Assembly (NCBI GenBank): GCA_021793295.1
Contig: JAJYTA010000006.1
Span: 1 to 61,035, forward strand
Direction of reading: 5' to 3'
Source: Actinomycetes bacterium
GTDB taxonomy: Bacteria; Actinomycetota; Actinomycetes; Jiangellales; Jiangellaceae
DNA: 61,035 nt
The position numbers and the translations under genes are program-made. This document shows positions 25,108 to 34,680 of this stretch, piece after piece (position 1 is the first letter of the stretch; the number at the start of each line of letters is the position of its first letter). Below the pieces are notes generated by a model. The model saw only the letters and a list, made by a program, of their open reading frames with translations. It ran no database searches and was not told the DNA's origin.

Positions 25108-26333
25108 AGACGAGCCGCGCTGGCCCGTGACCGCGCCGAGGCCAGCCGCCGACGGAACGTCGCGGCCAGAATCACCGCGAGGACCGCCGCAGCCACGGTC
25201 ACCGCGAACGCCGGGCGGTGCCCACCGGCGTCGGCGAGCCGTCCGGCCAGGCCCGACCCGACGGCGTAGCCGATGCCCGTCGACCCGGCCAGCACGGTCA
25301 ACGCCGCGCCCACGCGCCGTAGCGGCACGATCTGCTCGGCCAGCACGAACACGCTGATCATGTACGGCGCGATGACGAACCCGAGCGCCAGCACGACCGG
25401 CACCAGCCCGCCCAGCGTGGTCACCGCGAGCAGTGGCGCGGACAAGAGGACGAGGCCGCCGGCAAAGACGAGGATTCGCTGCTCGTAGCGGAACCTCGCG
25501 GGCAGCCCGGCGACCGCGAGGCCGGCCAGCACGCTGCCGACGGCCAGCAAGGCATGCACCAGGCCCGCGAGACCAGGTCGGCCCTCGGCGGTGGCCAGCA
25601 CCGTCGCGCCGGTCTGGGTCGCGCCGAACACCACACCGATCAACAGCTGCGCCACCCCGAGCACGACGAACGCCGGCGTCACGAACCGCACCCGGGCACC
25701 GGAGCCGGCGGGCTTGCGTGCGTGCGCCAGTTTCGCCGTGGGATGCAGCGCGAACCACGACCCGAACACGACCAGCAAGGCGCCGGCGACGAGCAACGCG
25801 GCGCCAGGATCGAGGACCACCGCGACCGCCCCGACCAGGGCCGGGCCGAGCATGAACGAGGCCTCGTCCGCAGCGCCCTCGTAGGAGAACGCAGCATCCA
25901 CCAACCGTTCGCGGCCGGCACCGGCGTCGCTGGTGATCGGGCGCCACCGCGCTCGCGCGAGCGGACCGACTTGGGGGATCGACAGCCCCGCGATGACCGC
26001 CACACCGACCAGGACGGCCGTGGGTGCGCCGAGGCGCACCGCGGTGACCAGCCCGGCCAGGGCGAGCCCTGCGGCGATCGACTGGACCAGCACGACGATC
26101 CGTTGCCCCACCCGGTCGGCGATGCCGGCCGCGACCGGCGCCCCGACAGCGTTGGCGATGGCCAGGACTCCAGCGGCCAGGCCACCCAGGCTGTAGCGGC
26201 CGGTGGCCGTCGAGACGAGCAGCAGGGTGCCGAGTTGGCTCATGGCCAGCGGAAGCCGACCGAGAAAGGCGATGACGACGTAGGTGAGGCCGGCCAGCCG
26301 AAACAGGCGGCGGTACGACGAAACGGGCGACAC
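25023..26333 (-). CDS. MFS transporter
   Basis: A 436-residue major facilitator protein with about 12 predicted membrane helices (for example GLTYVVIAFLGRLPLAMSQL at the start, later VPVVLALGFVIAPYMISVFV and AFAVTVAAAVLAVILAATF). The cytoplasmic loop GIADRVGQRIVV after helix 2 is the MFS signature. Start GTG 26333 (MSPVSSYRR) is set by GGAGAA eight bases upstream; a longer frame to 26474 has non-coding-like sequence. The hydrophilic tail of about 40 residues is encoded within the 85-base overlap with helD. Substrate unknown; an efflux role is typical of this size. Confidence 0.87.
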   Translation of the reverse strand: MSPVSSYRRLFRLAGLTYVVIAFLGRLPLAMSQLGTLLLVSTATGRYSLGGLAAGVLAIANAVGAPVAAGIADRVGQRIVVLVQSIAAGLALAGLVTAVRLGAPTAVLVGVAVIAGLSIPQVGPLARARWRPITSDAGAGRERLVDAAFSYEGAADEASFMLGPALVGAVAVVLDPGAALLVAGALLVVFGSWFALHPTAKLAHARKPAGSGARVRFVTPAFVVLGVAQLLIGVVFGATQTGATVLATAEGRPGLAGLVHALLAVGSVLAGLAVAGLPARFRYEQRILVFAGGLVLLSAPLLAVTTLGGLVPVVLALGFVIAPYMISVFVLAEQIVPLRRVGAALTVLAGSTGIGYAVGSGLAGRLADAGGHRPAFAVTVAAAVLAVILAATFRRRLASARSRASAARLQRSAASSDGNGSEWTIVSDDTARVSTT

Positions 26334-26428
26334 GAGGTTCTCCGGGTAGCACGACGTGCGCGCCTCCCCACCTCTCAAGCGCGCACGGAACCCTGTGCTT
26401 GAGACCATTCTACCGCGAGGATGGGTGA

Positions 26429-27058
26429 ATGGACGACCTCGAGCATCGCTGGCGCACCCTCGCCGGAACGTCACCGGCGGCCGGGCAGGCCGGTGCCGAG
26501 CTGCTCCGGCGCTGGCGGGAGCCGCACCGGCACTATCACGACACCACGCACCTGACGGCCGTGCTCCACGCCGTCGACGTGCTCGCCCCGGAGGCCCGCG
26601 ACCTGACCGCCGTCCGGTTCGCCGCGTGGTTCCACGATGCCGTCTACGAAGGCCGACCCGGCGCGGACGAGGAGGCCAGCGCCGAGCTCGCCCGCGAGAT
26701 GCTCGCCCGGCTCGAGCTGCCCGCCGACACCGTCGACGAGGTCGTCCGGCTGGTGCTGCTGACCCGCACGCACGACCCAGCGCCCGGCGACGCTGACGGC
26801 GCGGTCCTGTGCGACGCCGACCTGTCGGTGCTCGGCGGCTCGCCGGAGCAGTACGCGGCCTACACCGCGGCCGTCCGCCAGGACTACGCCCATGTCGGTG
26901 ACGCGGACTTCGCCACCGGGCGGATCGCGGTGCTCGAGCGGCTGCTCACCGCCGATCCGCTGTTCCGGACCCGCACCGGGGGACGCGCCTGGGCGACCCG
27001 CGCCCGGCACAACATGCAGGCCGAACTCAGCGAGCTGCGAGCCCGGAGGATGGCCTGA
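26429..27058 (+). CDS. HD-superfamily predicted metal-dependent phosphohydrolase
   Basis: A 209-residue HD-domain protein. The metal ligands are spread as HYHDTTHL (about 31-38), WFHDAVYEG (HD pair) and LCDADLSVLG (distal Asp), the pattern of the stand-alone HD phosphohydrolases of COG4339 type. It has no signal peptide and no partner domain. It is divergent from the MFS gene, with about 95 bases between. The physiological substrate of the family is not settled; nucleotides are plausible. Confidence 0.85.
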   Translation: MDDLEHRWRTLAGTSPAAGQAGAELLRRWREPHRHYHDTTHLTAVLHAVDVLAPEARDLTAVRFAAWFHDAVYEGRPGADEEASAELAREMLARLELPADTVDEVVRLVLLTRTHDPAPGDADGAVLCDADLSVLGGSPEQYAAYTAAVRQDYAHVGDADFATGRIAVLERLLTADPLFRTRTGGRAWATRARHNMQAELSELRARRMA

Positions 27059-27133
27059 GCCCACTGGCATGCGAGAGTAGCCACGAACGTCGAACGTACC
27101 GGTTGGCCCGTCACCGAGGAGGTGTGTGCGGTC

Positions 27134-27439
27134 GTGTCAGACGGTGACGAGGAAGGCAGTTTCCCGAACCCGTACCGCGCCACTATCGCAACCCGGCGGG
27201 GGCTCTCCCGCGACGACGCCGAGCAGATCGCCAGCGAGCTGGCTGACGCCGTGACCGCCATGGACAACAGCGCGTGGGTGAGTTCAACGGCCGACGACTT
27301 CTACGCCGAGCTGACCGGCCACGTGAGAACACTGAACGATGCGGGCGAGGCCGTGATGCAGGAGTTCAGCGACGCCATCGAGGGCCAGCCGAAAACGGTA
27401 GAGCCGAATGCCTGGCAGACGCGTTGGAGGAACCTGTAG
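27134..27439 (+). CDS. WXG100-like small helical protein, partner of polymorphic toxin
   Basis: A 101-residue, mostly helical, acidic protein lying directly before the toxin gene. The central region (EQIASELADAVTAMDNSAWVSSTADDFYAELTGHVRTL) resembles an ESX/WXG100 helix-turn-helix with WVS at the turn in place of WxG. Such proteins act as secretion partners for type VII-secreted LXG-like toxins (family knowledge; the role here is inferred). GTG 27134 is preferred because AGGAGG (27117-27122) lies 11 bases upstream; GTG 27122 overlaps that site. It stops one codon before the toxin ATG, so the two are tightly coupled. Confidence 0.62.
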   Translation: MSDGDEEGSFPNPYRATIATRRGLSRDDAEQIASELADAVTAMDNSAWVSSTADDFYAELTGHVRTLNDAGEAVMQEFSDAIEGQPKTVEPNAWQTRWRNL

Positions 27440-29191
27440 ATGGCCGTCGCGTCGATCGATCTGGGCCATATGGCCGACCTCGTGAAGGCCATGGAAAAGG
27501 CATCCGCCGAGCTGTCGGATCGAGCTGGGCGGCTGCGATACAACCTCGAAGACGTCTGGCTCTCGACCGACGCGCTGAAGAACGTCGACGGCGTCAATAC
27601 GTGGATCGACGACGAGCTTCCCGGCCTCCGGCGTCGCCTCGCGCTGGCCCGGCACGTCGAAGCGCAGAAGCCGGGGCCGCAGACGTTCGCCGAGATCGAC
27701 GAAAGCAAGATCTCCACCGCGACGCCGGCTGAGGCGCGTGAGCGCGCTGACCGTGCCGCCGAACTCATGGACGACATGGGCGGCACTCCCTCCGACGAAC
27801 TCGTCGAACTGCTGGCCGACAACGCCACCGATCCGTACTTCGCCCAGCGCCTGGCGGAGAAAGTCAGCCCCGAGAAGGTCTCCGAGGTCGTCCTCGATCT
27901 CTCGTCCGAGCGCCGCCACCTGGCGCGGCATGCCTTGACCGAGCGGGACCGGCAGGACGTCGAGGAGTTCGACACCGCCTACGAGTCGCTCCTCGACGAC
28001 ATGGGCACCACCTTCGGCCTGGCTACCCAGAACACCGGTGATCTGGCGCTCGACGGCGACTACGCCCAGCAGTGGCTCGAGGCCATCACCGACGAGCAGG
28101 CGACGCCCGGCCAGGCCAGCGCGCTGGGCTTGGTGGTGTCCCGCGGCACCTGGTCGAAGGACTTCCTCACCACACTCGCGCAAGGCGTCTACGACTACGA
28201 GCGCGAGTACGACCGCGAGGGCATGTGGCGCGAACGCGTCTCCGGGGGGCTGTCGTCGGAGATGTACGGCGCGGTCGACCCGGTCCACGGCGACGACGAC
28301 GGCGCCCCCACCGGCTACACCGAGTACTACGACCCGCTGGCCGGCATCCTGGAAGCTGTTGGACGCAATCCCGAGGCGGGCCACGAGCTCTTCGGCCACG
28401 GCGACACCGTCGAGATCGAGTCCGACGGCAAGAAGTCCGACGTCAACGCGTTCATGGAGTACCTGATCGCGCGCCGCAAGTGGCCGGTGGACGACGGCGC
28501 CGGCGCTCAATCGGCCATGGCCACGGCGATGACGCCGTTCGAGGGCGGTGACCTCGTCAGTGCGGACATCGCCTCCGACGCCCAGGACATCGTGACGATG
28601 AAGGGCGAGGAGATCGAGGACCGGCGGGACGACGGAAACTGGCTGTCCGACATCGGCCACCTGGTCCTCGACGGGCTCGGCCTGATTCCGATCATCGGCG
28701 AGCCCGCCGACGCCGTCAACGCCATCTGGTACGCCGCCGAAGGCAACGTCATCGACTCAGGGCTGTCCGCCGCGGGGATGGTTCCGTTCCTTGGTTGGAC
28801 CGCCACCGGCGGGAAATGGACCCGCCGCGCGCTCACCGCCGACGAACTGAAGGCGTTGCGAGCTGCAGACGAGGCGGCGGACGTGCCCATCCTCAAGCCG
28901 AATGTCGGCGACTACTTCACCGGCGGTGCCACACCGAAAGCCAGCGAACTGGACATCTGGGCCCAAGCGCAGGGATGGACCCGCTCGCAGACCGAGAACG
29001 GTCCGCTGAAATTCACCGACGAGAATGGCATCGTGCGGTTGACGCTCAAGAAGGGCAGCCCCAGGGCACCCGGCAGCGGGCATCCCCACGTGGAGATCCG
29101 GGACCATACCGGTCAGCGCACCGACCCCTTCGGTAATCCGGTCACTCGGAAGAGCCCCAACAACCACACACCGATCGATTGGGACTGGTGA
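27440..29191 (+). CDS. polymorphic toxin, WXG/LXG-like N-terminus with C-terminal nuclease-like toxin domain
   Basis: A 583-residue modular protein. The N-terminal 70 residues are helical and WXG100-like (LVKAMEKASAELSDRAGRL). A long acidic helical middle follows (70-400). Residues about 405-465 form a pretoxin segment with two hydrophobic stretches (LDGLGLIPIIGEPADAVNAIW, GLSAAGMVPFLGW), the usual join between the delivery part and toxin. The C-terminal 80 residues are a compact domain: WAQAQGWTRSQTENGPLKF, then RLTLKKGSPRAPGSGHPHVE, ending PVTRKSPNNHTPIDWDW. The conserved His, Arg and Lys suggest a small RNase, possibly BECR-fold, but I cannot name the family. A putative immunity gene overlaps its stop. 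Confidence 0.82.
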   Translation: MAVASIDLGHMADLVKAMEKASAELSDRAGRLRYNLEDVWLSTDALKNVDGVNTWIDDELPGLRRRLALARHVEAQKPGPQTFAEIDESKISTATPAEARERADRAAELMDDMGGTPSDELVELLADNATDPYFAQRLAEKVSPEKVSEVVLDLSSERRHLARHALTERDRQDVEEFDTAYESLLDDMGTTFGLATQNTGDLALDGDYAQQWLEAITDEQATPGQASALGLVVSRGTWSKDFLTTLAQGVYDYEREYDREGMWRERVSGGLSSEMYGAVDPVHGDDDGAPTGYTEYYDPLAGILEAVGRNPEAGHELFGHGDTVEIESDGKKSDVNAFMEYLIARRKWPVDDGAGAQSAMATAMTPFEGGDLVSADIASDAQDIVTMKGEEIEDRRDDGNWLSDIGHLVLDGLGLIPIIGEPADAVNAIWYAAEGNVIDSGLSAAGMVPFLGWTATGGKWTRRALTADELKALRAADEAADVPILKPNVGDYFTGGATPKASELDIWAQAQGWTRSQTENGPLKFTDENGIVRLTLKKGSPRAPGSGHPHVEIRDHTGQRTDPFGNPVTRKSPNNHTPIDWDW

Positions 29192-29577
29192 CGATGCACT
29201 ATTCGGAGGTCCCTGCCCTGGGGGACGTCTACCTGGAAGACAGCTTCGTCCTCGACATCACCGAGGACGCCGACGCACTCAGTTTCACCATCGAGGCGGT
29301 ACTCACCGAGCAGCATCCCGATTACACCCCGCCGAAGCCGGGCGAACAATACTGCTACGCCGATGCCCAGTTGATTTTCCCGAACACGTCCGCGGTCCAG
29401 TGGATCAGCCGGGCGGCCACGCCGTACACCGACGCCTCGGGCGAGGTCGACCTCGGCAACATCGACCAGATGGACCGCGTCGACGACCACTGGCGGATCA
29501 GCGGCGACTGGGGTGAAGTGCTCGTCTACACGAACGACCTGCCGGAGTTGCGGCTCCGGTCAGGTTCACCGTCGTGA
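29188..29577 (+). CDS. putative immunity protein for the upstream toxin
   Basis: A 129-residue acidic protein (many Asp/Glu; YLEDSFVLDITEDADALSF, then QWISRAATPYTDASGEVDL, then DDHWRISGDWGEVLVYT), predicted mostly beta. GTG 29188 overlaps the toxin TGA (GTGA); ATG 29194 is an alternative two codons later. Position directly after the toxin domain, small size and strong negative charge against a basic toxin tip fit an immunity protein. The family is not recognised, and the assignment rests on context. Confidence 0.7.
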   Translation: MTMHYSEVPALGDVYLEDSFVLDITEDADALSFTIEAVLTEQHPDYTPPKPGEQYCYADAQLIFPNTSAVQWISRAATPYTDASGEVDLGNIDQMDRVDDHWRISGDWGEVLVYTNDLPELRLRSGSPS

Positions 29578-29582
29578 CTCCA

Positions 29583-29843
29583 TCACCGCCGGCTCTTTCG
29601 CGTGCGCAGCCCCGCTGCGTGCAGCCGGGTGACGATCTCGCGGGTGCTCACGTGCCGTGCGCCTGCTTCCAGCGCCGCGGCGTGCATCGATGCCGGCAGA
29701 TCGTAGTGGTCGCCGTCGAAACTACGCCGCGGCAAGCCGATGCCGGCTGCGAAGGCGTGCAGCTCGTCCAGCGACTCGTCGGACACCAGGTGCGACCACA
29801 ACCGGCCATGACCAGGCCAGGTCGGTGAATCGACGAGGATCAC
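29583..29843 (-). CDS. DUF4031 domain protein
   Basis: An 86-residue DUF4031 protein. It begins VILVDSPTWPGHGRLWSHLVSD and continues LDELHAFAAGIGLPRRSFDGDHYDLPA, with conserved His/Asp residues, and ends in a basic tail (LRTRKSRR). Start GTG 29843 is preceded by GAGG; GTG 29852 is an alternative. It lies 10 bases after the cutC-like stop and is probably translated from the same mRNA. Biochemical function is not established. The gene ends five bases past the convergent immunity gene. Confidence 0.82.
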   Translation of the reverse strand: MILVDSPTWPGHGRLWSHLVSDESLDELHAFAAGIGLPRRSFDGDHYDLPASMHAAALEAGARHVSTREIVTRLHAAGLRTRKSRR

Positions 29844-29853
29844 CGGGCGCACC

Positions 29854-30558
29854 TCACAGGGCTGCTGCCACGGCGTCGTCGACGAGTGTGCGCCACGACC
29901 GCACGAGATCCGCGTCGATGTAGGCCTTCCACGACCCACCCGGGCGGACCCGCCTGCCGACGTGGAACCGGCGCACCCCCGCCCGCGCCAGCCATGGCAC
30001 ATGGTCGGCCTCGAGCCCGCCGCCAGCCATGATCAGCTCGGCCGCCTGCGGCGACGTCGCGGCACGGCTGCACAACTCGTCCAGCCCCGATGCGGCGCCC
30101 CGGGCCGACCCCCCGGTCAGGATGGCGTCCAGGCCCGGCAGGCCTGGCACCACCTCCCAGGCGGCGTCATGGTCGAGCGCATGGTCGATCGCACGGTGAA
30201 ACGTCCACGGCATTCCGTCGAGCTCGTCCACCAGAGCGAGCGTGGCCTCCACGTCGATTTCGGCGTTGAGGCCGAGGAACCCGAGGACGAAGCCGTCGGC
30301 GCCCGCCCGGGCCAGCTGGTAGGCGGCCATCTTGAGCCGTTCCAGCTCCGAGCCGCTGGTGGTGAACCCGTCGTTGGCTCGCAGCATCACGCGCAACGGC
30401 AGGTCGCAGGCGCGCTTGAGATCACGGACGGTGTCGACCGAGGGCGTCAGTCCGTCGGCGTCCATGTCGGCGACCACCTCGAGGCGGTCGGCGCCGCCGT
30501 CGACGGCGCCCGGCGCGTCGCCGGGGCCGAGGGCAATGACTTCCAGGAGCGGGCGCAC
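29854..30558 (-). CDS. cutC: CutC family protein
   Basis: A TIM-barrel CutC-family protein of about 234 residues. Typical segments are LEVIALGPGDAPGAVDGGADRLE at the N-terminus, LRVMLRANDGF, the core GADGFVLGFLGLNAEID, WTFHRAIDH, DAILTGGSARGAASGL and IMAGGGLEADHV. The family was named for copper homeostasis, but a direct role is disputed, so only the family is asserted. Start GTG 30558 (MRPLLEV) is chosen; GTG 30564 is equally possible. It is divergent from the gene at 30596 with only about 40 bases between. Confidence 0.88.
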   Translation of the reverse strand: MRPLLEVIALGPGDAPGAVDGGADRLEVVADMDADGLTPSVDTVRDLKRACDLPLRVMLRANDGFTTSGSELERLKMAAYQLARAGADGFVLGFLGLNAEIDVEATLALVDELDGMPWTFHRAIDHALDHDAAWEVVPGLPGLDAILTGGSARGAASGLDELCSRAATSPQAAELIMAGGGLEADHVPWLARAGVRRFHVGRRVRPGGSWKAYIDADLVRSWRTLVDDAVAAAL

Positions 30559-30595
30559 ATGCACAGTGTGCCAGTGACCTGGCACCATCGACATC

Positions 30596-30940
30596 GTGGT
30601 CGACGATGTCATGCTGGCGGCGCGGGCTCTGGTCCTGCGCGACCTCGGCGCGCGCCGACTCGACGTCCCCGCAGCGGTGGACGCCCTGGACGCGGCGGTG
30701 TCGCAGCGGCGCTGGTGGGTCGAGCAGTGGCCGGACGGCGCGGACTTCGTCGCGGGCCAACTGGCCCAGGACGTGCAGGACCGACTGCTCGACGCCGGCC
30801 TGGGGCGCTGGCCACGGTGCCGGTCGTGCGACGAGACGACCACACACGAGCTGCGCATCGAACCTGAGCTCGGCGCGGAACCGCAGTGGGTGTGCGAGAA
30901 GTCAGGCATCACCGTCGCCGCGCTGGGCGCACTGCCATGA
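30596..30940 (+). CDS. hypothetical protein with C-terminal Cys-rich segment
   Basis: A 114-residue protein. The helical N-terminal half (ALVLRDLGARRLDVPAAVDALDAAV) is followed by WWVEQWPDGADFVAGQLAQDVQ and a segment with CRSC plus a single later Cys (WVCEKSG), reminiscent of a small zinc-binding ribbon. Start GTG 30596, with ATG 30611 as alternative. It is divergent from cutC and is followed by a strong hairpin. Family not recognised. Confidence 0.65.
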   Translation: MVDDVMLAARALVLRDLGARRLDVPAAVDALDAAVSQRRWWVEQWPDGADFVAGQLAQDVQDRLLDAGLGRWPRCRSCDETTTHELRIEPELGAEPQWVCEKSGITVAALGALP

Positions 30941-30944
30941 CGAG

Positions 30945-30983
30945 CACGAGGGCGGCCACCCGGATCGGGTGACCGCCCTCGTG
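30945..30983. terminator. bidirectional terminator hairpin between convergent genes
   Basis: Arms of 18 bases (30945-30962 and 30966-30983) match at 17 positions around a 3-base loop (CACGAGGGCGGcCACCCG and its complement). It lies between the ends of the hypothetical gene (+) and groEL (-), so it can terminate both transcripts. There is no clear U tract on either side. Confidence 0.8.
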
Positions 30984-31007
30984 GACGTACTCAGCAGCGA
31001 GTCGGAC

Positions 31008-32778
<1,771 letters not shown>

Positions 32779-32783
32779 TACCG

Positions 32784-32812
32784 TGTTTAGCACTCTCCAA
32801 GGTCGAGTGCAA
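32784..32812 (-). promoter_or_regulatory. groEL promoter (-35 TTGCAC, -10 TAAACA)
   Basis: On the minus strand TTGCAC (32807-32812) and TAAACA (32784-32789) are separated by exactly 17 bases. The distal CIRCE lies across the spacer, so bound HrcA would block RNA polymerase. Confidence 0.6.
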
Positions 32813-32813
32813 G
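32787..32813. promoter_or_regulatory. CIRCE operator, promoter-proximal copy
   Basis: TTAGCACTC-N9-GAGTGCAAG matches the HrcA consensus TTAGCACTC-N9-GAGTGCTAA, with one full arm and seven of nine in the other. It overlaps the groEL -35/-10 region. Confidence 0.9.
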
Positions 32814-32850
32814 CGCTGGTGAGGTGCATACTCGGTATGGCGCGCGTGCG

Positions 32851-32856
32851 TATACT
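32851..32856 (+). promoter_or_regulatory. -10 element TATACT for a probably leaderless transcript
   Basis: TATACT ends eight bases before the GTG at 32865, so transcription would begin at or next to the start codon. There is no ribosome site in the gap, which fits leaderless translation. No strong -35 is visible. Confidence 0.55.
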
Positions 32857-32864
32857 CCTGCACT

Positions 32865-33329
32865 GTGACTTCCGAACCAACCGTCCGGCGAATCTCGCGG
32901 GTGGGGGTTTCGTGGCGACTCGGCGTGACGCTCGTCGCCCTGGCCATTCTGACCCTGGGCCAAATACACGACACCAACGACTACTTTCCGCTCGGGTCGC
33001 TCTCGCAATACGCCACGCCACGAGACATGGACGGAGCTGTCCGGTCGACCTACATCATGGCCGACACCGTCAGCGGCGACCACGTCCGGGTGCCGCTGCA
33101 CAAGGACGGCGTCGGCGTCGGCCGCGCCGACATCGAGTCCCAGCTCGACCGGATCATCGACGACCCGTCCCTACTGCAGGGGTTGGCTGACGCCTGGGCC
33201 GAGTTGCACCCGGACGCTGACCAGTACACCGCGTTCTACGTCCTGCGTGAGACCACGCAGCTGAAAGACGGCCTCAAGATAGGCGAACCGACCGTCGAGG
33301 AGCTCACGACATGGGAGGTACGCCGATGA
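32865..33329 (+). CDS. single-pass membrane protein, partner of HTTM-like protein
   Basis: A 154-residue protein with one N-terminal membrane helix (WRLGVTLVALAILTLGQI) and an extracytoplasmic domain of about 120 residues (NDYFPLGSLSQYATPRDMDG, then IMADTVSGDHVRVPL, then YVLRETTQLKDGL). It is coupled by an ATGA overlap to the multi-pass gene at 33326, an arrangement seen in several actinobacteria for HTTM/DoxX-like proteins. Its start GTG appears leaderless. Function unknown; it may be the exported subunit or substrate-facing partner of the membrane enzyme. Confidence 0.72.
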   Translation: MTSEPTVRRISRVGVSWRLGVTLVALAILTLGQIHDTNDYFPLGSLSQYATPRDMDGAVRSTYIMADTVSGDHVRVPLHKDGVGVGRADIESQLDRIIDDPSLLQGLADAWAELHPDADQYTAFYVLRETTQLKDGLKIGEPTVEELTTWEVRR

Positions 33330-34204
33330 GCTCGCTCACGCGGGCCGGCGGAGCGGTCGTGAACTGGTGGTGCTCGCCGGTGCCGCTGGCGCGAGTCGCG
33401 GTGCTGCGGGTGGCCATCTACCTGTTCGTGCTCTACGACATCTTCTTCCTCACCGATGACGTCATCCCGATGGCGTACGCGCCGCAGTTCTACCAGCCGA
33501 CACTCATCGGGCGGGTACTGCCGTTGCCCGAGCCGACCGTGGCATTGGCACAGACGCTGCAGATCGTCATCATCGTGGCCGCGCTGGTGGCCGCGACGGG
33601 ATACCTACCCCGTGTCGCCGGCTGGACCGTCGCCGTCGCGTACTTCGAGTGGATGATCATCAGTCAGGGCTACGGCTACGTCTCCCACGACCACCTGGCC
33701 TTGATGGTCGCCGTCGCCGTACTGCCGACCATCGGGCGCGCCCGATTCGGTGAACGCGACTCCAGCGAAGCTGCCGGATGGGCGTTCCGGTGCATCCAGG
33801 TGGCCACCATCGCGACCTACTTCTACTCCGCCGTCGTGAAGTGGGTGCGCAGCGGATCCCCAGCCACCTGGGCCAACGGCGCGGTGTTCATCTGGGCCTT
33901 GATGCGTCGCGGCTCGGACATGTTCCGCTGGCTGACCGACTACCCGTGGGTATTGATCATCGCCCAGTGGGGACTGCTCATCATCGAGTTCCTGTCCCCG
34001 GTCGTCCTCTTCCTCCGCCGCCGCGCGCTGTACGCGGCCGTGGCGATGTTCCTCGGCTTCCATCTGATGACGTACCTGGCGCTGGGCATCCACTTCCTGC
34101 CGACCGTGGTGTGTTGGCTGGCGTTCCTGCCGCTGGAGCGGGTCGTGCCGGTGGCCAAGCGCTGGTACGGCAGCATCAGGCCGGGCAGCCCGGCGCGGGC
34201 CTAG
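33326..34204 (+). CDS. HTTM-like multi-pass membrane protein
   Basis: A 292-residue integral membrane protein with seven or eight predicted helices (VAIYLFVLYDIFFLTDDVIP, LQIVIIVAALVAATGYL, LALMVAVAVLPTI, VATIATYFYSAVVKWVRSG, AMFLGFHLMTYLALGIHFLP). The conserved polar residues inside helices (SHDHLAL, YFYSAVVKW, FHLMTYLALGIHFLP) match HTTM (horizontally transferred transmembrane) proteins related to vitamin-K-dependent gamma-carboxylase. The large lumenal carboxylase domain is absent. ATG 33326 overlaps the previous stop; its own stop overlaps the convergent MarR gene by four bases. Catalytic activity is uncertain. Confidence 0.75.
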   Translation: MSSLTRAGGAVVNWWCSPVPLARVAVLRVAIYLFVLYDIFFLTDDVIPMAYAPQFYQPTLIGRVLPLPEPTVALAQTLQIVIIVAALVAATGYLPRVAGWTVAVAYFEWMIISQGYGYVSHDHLALMVAVAVLPTIGRARFGERDSSEAAGWAFRCIQVATIATYFYSAVVKWVRSGSPATWANGAVFIWALMRRGSDMFRWLTDYPWVLIIAQWGLLIIEFLSPVVLFLRRRALYAAVAMFLGFHLMTYLALGIHFLPTVVCWLAFLPLERVVPVAKRWYGSIRPGSPARA

Positions 34205-34680
34205 CCTTCGTCGGGACCTTCGGCCAGGTTGGCTTCCAGAGCATGCAGCGCGTCGAGGACGTCTTGCCGGCGGCGCTCGTCCCACGTGCCCACGGTGCGG
34301 GCTTCCAGCATCGCCCAGGCCTGCTCGACGCGCTCACGCAGCGCCAGGCTCGCCTCGGTGGCCGTGACGACGACCGACCGTCGGTCGGTGGGACTCCGTG
34401 TCGTGAAGACCAGGCCGGCCTTCTCGAGACGTCCGATCGTGCGGGTGACCGTTGGAGCTTCGGACTCCAGCATCCGTACCAGGTCGACCTGCCGCTGCGG
34501 GCCTTCGGTCCACAGCCGCATCATCACCAGTTCTTGACCCGGGTACAGCCCGAGTTCGCGCAGGAGCCGGCCGGCCAGCGTCTTGTGCAGCCGCGCAACC
34601 CGGAAGATGGCGTGACCGACAGGGGCCAACTCGGCGAGCGCGAAGTCGCCGCGGGAGGCTTCGTCACGGTGGTCGGTCAC
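34201..34680 (-). CDS. MarR-family transcriptional regulator
   Basis: A 159-residue MarR protein with a winged helix at residues 35-105: LYPGQELVMMRLWTEG, RQVDLVRMLESEAPTVTRTIGRLEKAGLV and the wing TTRSPTDRRSVVVTAT. GTG 34680 overlaps the reductase stop (GTGA), so it is translated from the same message as the Old Yellow Enzyme gene. It probably senses an electrophile or phenolic compound and represses its own operon at the direct repeats at 35809-35860 (inference). There is no Cys in the N-terminal helix, so an OhrR-type thiol switch is unlikely. Confidence 0.92.
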   Translation of the reverse strand: MTDHRDEASRGDFALAELAPVGHAIFRVARLHKTLAGRLLRELGLYPGQELVMMRLWTEGPQRQVDLVRMLESEAPTVTRTIGRLEKAGLVFTTRSPTDRRSVVVTATEASLALRERVEQAWAMLEARTVGTWDERRRQDVLDALHALEANLAEGPDEG

